NCBI GenBank assembly: GCA_907165135.1
Contig: OU015569.1
Span: 2,418,001 to 2,482,000, forward strand
Reading direction: 5' to 3'
DNA length: 64,000 nt
Source of the DNA: Oikopleura dioica
Taxonomy: Eukaryota; Chordata; Appendicularia; Copelata; Oikopleuridae
Positions 58,818-64,000 of this stretch are shown piece by piece. Both the position numbers and the translations under genes were made by a program. Numbering within the stretch: position 1 is the first letter of the stretch; every line of letters starts with the position of its first letter. A model generated the notes under the pieces. The model searched no databases, had not been told where the DNA came from, and worked only from the letters and a program-made list of their open reading frames with translations.

Positions 58818-59114
58818 ATGGCAGCGTATCGATACGCAGTTCAACAGGTAATTGAATTACCGTAATGCATTAATTTTATATTCATTTAAATGTCTCTAAT
58901 ACTTTTTAAGGGGAACCAACCCTGCAAATGGTTCCGTAAGAATTGCAACTTGAGAGAGTCGCAAAAGAAGGTCTGCGAGACTCAGCCGGTCAAGAGTGGC
59001 TACTTCTTTCTTCCTCGCTGCCTGAAATGGGGCTTCGTTTGCCGGGCTCACAAGTTGTCCCAGCAAATGAAGGACAACCTCGGACCTGACAATGTTAGTT
59101 TCTGTATTGGCTAA
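58818..59114 (+). CDS. small Cys-rich protein, two exons
   Basis: ATG 58818 (MAAYRYAVQQ) joins at a GT-AG intron in phase 0 to GNQPCKWFRKNCNLRESQKK, giving about 77 residues with six or seven cysteines (KVCETQPVKSG, PRCLKWGFVCRAH, SFCIG). AATAAA follows the stop within 20 bp. No signal peptide is visible at this start, so an upstream exon may be missing. No family was recognised. Confidence 0.5.
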
Positions 59115-59399
59115 TAATTGATTCTGAATAAACAACGACACCGGACTAGTATGAATTTTTATGGACGTTATGCAAATAAGTTCCGACATTAAAGTCATTT
59201 GATTTCACTTGTTCACAATGTCATCAAAATAAATTAGCTTGGCGAGAAGTATATTTAATTTTAAGACAGAGCCAAGTGCTCCTGAATAATAAACCAGACA
59301 GTAGCAAGGAGACGTCCTGCGCGAAAAACCTAACTCAAAAGATGAACAAGATCTTTCGCAGTGAAAACCTATGGGATGAGAAATTAACTAGGTAAAAGT

Positions 59400-60485
59400 A
59401 GAACATATCGAAGAAAAAAGAGAAAGAATTCTTATCCCCGAACGCAGTTTTGATCCCGATGTGGATGTTGCCAGATCCCCAGCAAATAAAACAAGAACGA
59501 GAACGGTATCGTCGCTCTTTTAGGGCGCATTTTTTAACTTGTTTTAGATCGCATTAGTGATGACAGCCTTTATCCTCCTCAACGTAATAATGATCTACAG
59601 AATCTGCTCGCGCGATTTTATTCACATCAAGTTTACTTTTTTGCTCAAAATTATCCTAGGTAAATCGCAAAAGCCTTACCCTGACCATTTATATGCTGAT
59701 TTCTTATTGTAGAAAACCTGAGTCAGCTTTTAAAAGAGTTTTGATATAAGCCGCGAAGCGGCTTTCTTAAAAACAAAGCCGCAAAGCGGCTTCCCTAGTG
59801 CTTTTAAATAGATTATGGACCATAATTTAAGGTGGTTTTTGAAGCAGCCCTTTCATAACCCTGACTCAGGTGTTCTGCACAGGTTCCCGAGCCTAGCTTG
59901 AGATGTTTCTTTTAGACTCTAAAAATTAGAAAATTCTAAATTTAGAGCATTACTTGCTCAGCACATCTATAATTTTCGGCTGCACTGGTGCGGTCCTCTG
60001 TATCTACCAGTTCTTCGGAATCATGACGGACAATTGGGCGCATTTTTTCAAGTTTGACCACAATACAGGAATGAGTTACAGTTCCGGCCAGACTGCAACT
60101 TGCAGACAAAGATCAAGCATACCAAGGGGAACCTATTAAACTCAAATTAAGCGGTGAATATTTCCGAGTACGAAGATTGCCAAAAATCGCACGAAGGTAA
60201 GCAAGTTTCAGCCGTTCTGGACAGCCGCTGTTTAAAAATTTAGAGGGGATAGCGACAGAAGTGATTGCCAGCCTTTACGCCAGCCATAAGACATCCATTG
60301 CACTCAGAGAGGTTCTACAAGGGCTAATAATAGTAGCCAGAATAATCAAAATAGAACCAGCATAAGTTCGAGGAGAACGACGGGTCTTTATGAGTCGAGA
60401 CTAAGGTGACTTCTGAATTATTTATGCCCGGAAATTGCTCACTCTCTTTCTTTTCAGCGACATCTTTAGCGATCGAAGTAGTCGA
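59400..60485 (+). CDS. multi-pass membrane protein, incomplete model
   Basis: Exons that fit together are: a cytoplasmic-like segment (HIEEKRERILIPERSFDPDV), a TM segment (IALVMTAFILLNVIMIY), then across a MITE-bearing intron a second TM segment (YLLSTSIIFGCTGAVLCIYQ) and a loop ending TCRQRSSIP. Further downstream are a polar tail (RTSISSRRTTGLYESRL) and DIFSDRSSRL before a stop at 60485. The link between 60.13 and 60.30 kb needs a short or non-canonical intron, and one in-frame TAA (near 60.29 kb) is not explained, so this may be a decaying gene. A claudin/tetraspan-like shape is possible but no signature motif was found. Confidence 0.35.
59715..59898. mobile_element. MITE, GCCGC family, copy E, in an intron
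   Basis: It has TGTAGAAAACCTGAGTCAGC on the left, TAAGCCGCGAAGCGGCTT and GCCGCAAAGCGGCTTC inside, and CCCTGACTCAGGTG then GGTTCCCGAGCCTAG on the right. The left terminus is truncated relative to the right. It lies in the intron between two membrane-protein exons. Confidence 0.65.
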
Positions 60486-62205
60486 CTCTGACCCTTTGCT
60501 GCTGACCCTGTTCTTGTTCATTATTAAGCAACTGCCTCAAAACATTGCCGCAATACATCATCCTAGTGTTTTCAATGCTCTGATCGATTTCTATTTTGAA
60601 AGTGATAAGCCAATTAAACAGGAAGAGGTTTACTAAAAAACGTTTATCGCGTGACCAGTTCAAGAAATAAAAACCAAAAGGCTTCCTCCACGTTGCTGCT
60701 TACACGAGTGTCATTTTTAAAAACAGAAGCACTCGTAATTGGCAATTAGTTTATTTTATAAGCACAGTTAGTACGTGATTAAATGCTTCTGTTTAAAATA
60801 TATTCAACACACAATACATGTTTTTACCATATATTTCTGTAAATAAGTATACTGGAACATTGGTGCACGGCATTGTAATATTTTAGTTTTTCATTTTATG
60901 ACTGTCCCAAAAAATGTTTCCTTCTTATGTCGAGAAAGATCCAAAAGAGGGCGCAAAGAGTAGAAAATCAAACCAAGAGCACATCTCCTGCTGAGCGCTA
61001 TCGATATAAATCTTGGATTTGTAGTACAAAAGATTAAAATCTCTAACTAAAAAAAAACCTAGAAACTGACTATATCTTTTGTCTTTATTTCTAAAGTTAG
61101 AAAATTCTGTCAAAAGCTCGACTGAAGTAAGATATGGACAATCCTCAGATTTACGATCGGGAGATTACGATGCTCATATTTCGAAAAATAGCCGCGTTGT
61201 TCAAACTCGAGAGAAACGGTTTCGGTGGAGCAGAGATTTCACGCCGCTTCATAATTAGTATGCAAATGCGCCCAAACGATAATTAATACGCAAATGCTTT
61301 GTTCAGCTCGATGAATTTGTTGGAGTGTTGCTAATCAGTGCGGCGGTTCCATTTAGCGACAATTAGCAATGCACATAATTGCTTGGCGCCTGGCTCTCTT
61401 TTTTCGTAACTTGAAGGGCTAATTCTGGGGTGTGAGCTGAATACTAGATCGTAAACCGATTGCAGCTAATAAACTTGGCGATAAGCGTCTTTGTGAATAT
61501 CGAATCGGCGAGAGAAACTCGTCTGAATAATTTTCGCGGGGCCTTCGATTCTGGAGCCGAGATCTATCCTGCCTCTGGAATTCGGGAAGGCCAATTGCTG
61601 ATAGAAGGTGTACATGCTTTGGCTACCACCTGCTGCTGCCTGGGGCGACCGCAACCGTCAGCGGTGCCGACCGGTTTGCAGCGCGCCGCCGACGCTTTCC
61701 ACAAATTGAACCACAAACACCGATACCGACTATTTACTGGTACACCCTTCAACAAAGAAAACGGCCAAAATTGAGATTTACAAGAAGAACAGAAGCGCCA
61801 ACCGACTGGTCCAGTACCGCACACAGCCCAGGATGGGAGCGAGGTAACACATTACCGGACATGACACAATCAGCGCGCCGCCAACTGTCATCACTAATTT
61901 TCATTTAACCACCGCGCACGTCACAATTCAAAATCTCTAATATTCTCTTCTGACTTTCTTGAAATCTCTTCAATTGAACTTTTCATAGTCACGTTGACGG
62001 TCGCTTGTAATTTTCATTGATCACGTTGAAATTCATCAATTGAATTCGCATAGTACAATAAACCCGACCAAGTGCGGTAATTATTCGCGATTGCGGACGG
62101 AATTACGATTATTGCCAAGACAAATAAACTAAACTTTTTTCCTTACTTTCATCATTTTTTTTTCTCTGTGAAAAAGGGCCTTTTAAATCCGACGTGCTGG
62201 GATTG
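60486..62205. other. intergenic region, no convincing gene
   Basis: A frame at 60406-60636 (PLLLTLFLFIIKQLPQNI) could be an alternative membrane exon but overlaps the preferred last exon in another frame. Opposed frames at 61.46-61.82 kb cover the same CG-richer DNA and neither stands out. ATGCAAAT-type octamers occur near 61.26 kb. Confidence 0.3.
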
Positions 62206-64000
62206 ATGAGATGCTGGGAAAAGAAAAAGAATAAAAACGAATTCAGGAGTCGTCGAATTAAATCTTGGGTGCGGACAAAATGGGAAATGGTGCTGATATT
62301 TTTGCTAATAGTCGTTGTGGTCCCCCAGATCCAGACGGTTTTCAAGCAACACCGCAAGCTACGGTTCAAAATGTCAATTTCTATATCCACTCGTTTTTCC
62401 CCAAGCAAGAGCCCAAACTTGAACCGTGAAAAAAGAGAAACAAGCATAAACACAACTCTCCCACTGTCGAACCTTTGGTCCAAAAAACAAAAGTCGTTGT
62501 CGTCGAACATGAGCGCGAAAAACAGCCTGATTACAGCCCAGATATAGTGAATGTAGTCGAGGAAGAAAAACACTGGGAAAAGGTCGATGAAAATATCAAG
62601 AAAGAAAAAGATGATGATCTTAGCTCCGGATTTCACACTGTAAAATTTTTCTTGCAACATTGACATTTGTGAATCCAATCAAAGCCAAATTCTGGTGCCA
62701 AGTTCAAATGTCCAAGAGGACTATCCGAGGCCAGAAGAACTGAGCGAAGAAGAGCACACAACGCAGCTTCCTCCGACTGAGAAACCTTTTATCCCAGAGG
62801 CCGCAGAAGCTGGAACGGAAAAACAAGAGGAGCACGCTGCTGAGAAGACAAACATCCTTCGTGGCAGCGCTGATGTCTGGACACCAGAGACGGTTAAAAG
62901 CGACGATGAACTGTTCGAAGCCGCCCTTGGAATGAACATGGGAGCACTGCCCAACCCCGATTTCGTCTATCACAACAAACTGCCTAAGTGCGGCTCGACA
63001 ACGATGCACGCAATCCTCGGCGTACTCAGTAGATGGAACAGCTTTCGATATTTGAAGCTAGAGCCCTCGTTGGTGAAATTCTTCGACGGCGAGAAAATGA
63101 GCAAGCTTATCAACACACTAGTGGAGAATAAAAAAGTCTCGAAGGAAAGCGGTGGTCCAGGGAATCTCCTATCTCTTTCGGGGTTATCTCGAAAATGCGA
63201 GAGTGTTGTAATGAAATTAGCATAGACCATCGAAAAGCCCTTTTTCATTTTCAAACATCATTACTACTTCAATGCGAGCATGTACGAGCTTGAGACGCCG
63301 ACCTGGATTAATGTCATTCGCGATCCGCTCAGGCGAGGTTTTGGACCAGCTTTACTATTGAGTTTTACTACTAGTAGCATCCAGTTAAAAAACCTTTCAA
63401 AAGCTGGTTCGAATCGAACTTTTACTTCAAACGCTTTGGCTGGGAAAGACAACCAGGAAGCCGGAGAAGAGAGGATCAAGATCTGACGATTGATAAATGC
63501 GTTGAAACGGGACATGAAGATTGCAAAAAAGTCAAGGTACTGCTTCTAGAAATCAGCGTTTCTCCTTGATTATTATTTGACCAAATATTCAACGTTCGTC
63601 TCAGTGGAAGTACAATCAATTCTTGTGCGGCAATGCCCCTGTATGTACAGGCCACTCGCCTGCTGAGAAACAGAAGGCGGCTGAAATCGCCAAGCACAAC
63701 ATCGCCAACAACTTTTTCCTCGTCGGCATTCTGGAGCAGTTTATTGACACCCTTCACGTCTTTGAGAAACTGATGCCGTCTTACTACAGCAGGTGAGGTG
63801 TTAACCTTTCTAATGTGGCCGAGTTAATACATAATCGTAAATCCGCCTTCAGAGCTGTCGAAGCTCTAAACTCACAAAGCGTGCAGCAGATTATCAATGC
63901 GACGAAAACGCAACACAAGACGCCCATGTCAGACGCGAGCAAAAACTACTTCAGGTGCAGTTTGTCTCGTTTCCATTGAAATTTCAGCTAAAAATAACGC
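62206..64000 (+). CDS. uronyl / heparan sulfate 2-O-sulfotransferase family, 3' end outside window
   Basis: The N-terminus has a short cytoplasmic tail and a signal anchor (WEMVLIFLLIVVVVPQI), then an acidic stem (VVEEEKHWEKVDENIKKE; PPTEKPFIPEAAEAG). The catalytic domain has FVYHNKLPKCGSTTMHAIL (PAPS 5' loop), FFIFKHHYYFNAS with the conserved His pair, TWINVIRDPLRR (3'-phosphate loop), FKRFGWERQPGSRRR, a CVETGHEDC pair, FLCGNAPVC and IANNFFLVGILEQF. This order matches the HS2ST/UST family, Golgi enzymes that sulfate the 2-OH of uronic acids in glycosaminoglycans. Two junctions in the stem and one after RDPLRR are unresolved or non-canonical. The last exon seen ends at about 63955 with a donor, so the gene continues to the right. 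Confidence 0.8.

Overview
The window reads as a nuclear segment of a compact metazoan genome, most likely an appendicularian tunicate (larvacean, Oikopleura-like). The reasons are intron-split genes with many introns of roughly 45-70 nt, very short intergenic gaps, a probable two-gene operon, several introns that only keep frame with a GA-AG or GG-AG border (a known larvacean habit), and animal genes: tropomyosin, Polo-like kinase, thrombospondin type 1 repeats, somatomedin B domains, small-heat-shock modules and carbohydrate sulfotransferases. No species assignment was possible without a search. All gene models are hand-spliced from the sequence.

Layout. 1-12.5 kb is visibly more GC-rich than the rest. 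It holds the end of a LINE-type reverse transcriptase, a second long intronless ORF of unknown function, and on the minus strand a RING-like gene and an intron-rich gene of about 1,500 residues of unknown family. A family of tiny AGGATGATG hairpins occurs in and upstream of that large gene. 12.9-15.1 kb has a coiled-coil gene and a 1-kb foldback element with a tRNA-like core. 16.7-21.3 kb has a secreted PLA2-fold-like protein lacking its catalytic pair and a fatty acid hydroxylase family enzyme. 21.3-24.4 kb is mostly empty. 24.5-33.8 kb is gene-dense: tropomyosin, a convergent secreted protein, a protein with about four alpha-crystallin-like modules followed 25 nt later by a second cistron, and a secreted somatomedin B protein. 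34-41 kb has a zinc-finger gene with a dead copy, two RING paralogues in opposite orientation, and two sulfotransferases between them. 41-47 kb is repeat territory: a hAT-like element carrying a 3.25-kb minisatellite, and a 955-bp palindromic hAT-like element nested in an older MITE. 47.7-50 kb is a Polo-like kinase. 51.2-58.1 kb is one very large secreted protein with about 26 cysteine modules. 58-64 kb has small or membrane genes and the start of a uronyl/heparan 2-O-sulfotransferase that runs off the right edge.

Functional themes. Three unrelated sulfotransferase families and several secreted Cys-rich proteins suit an animal that makes a large secreted extracellular matrix. The link to the larvacean house is inference. 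Non-autonomous DNA transposons with hAT-type 8-bp target duplications dominate the non-coding space and sit in several introns.
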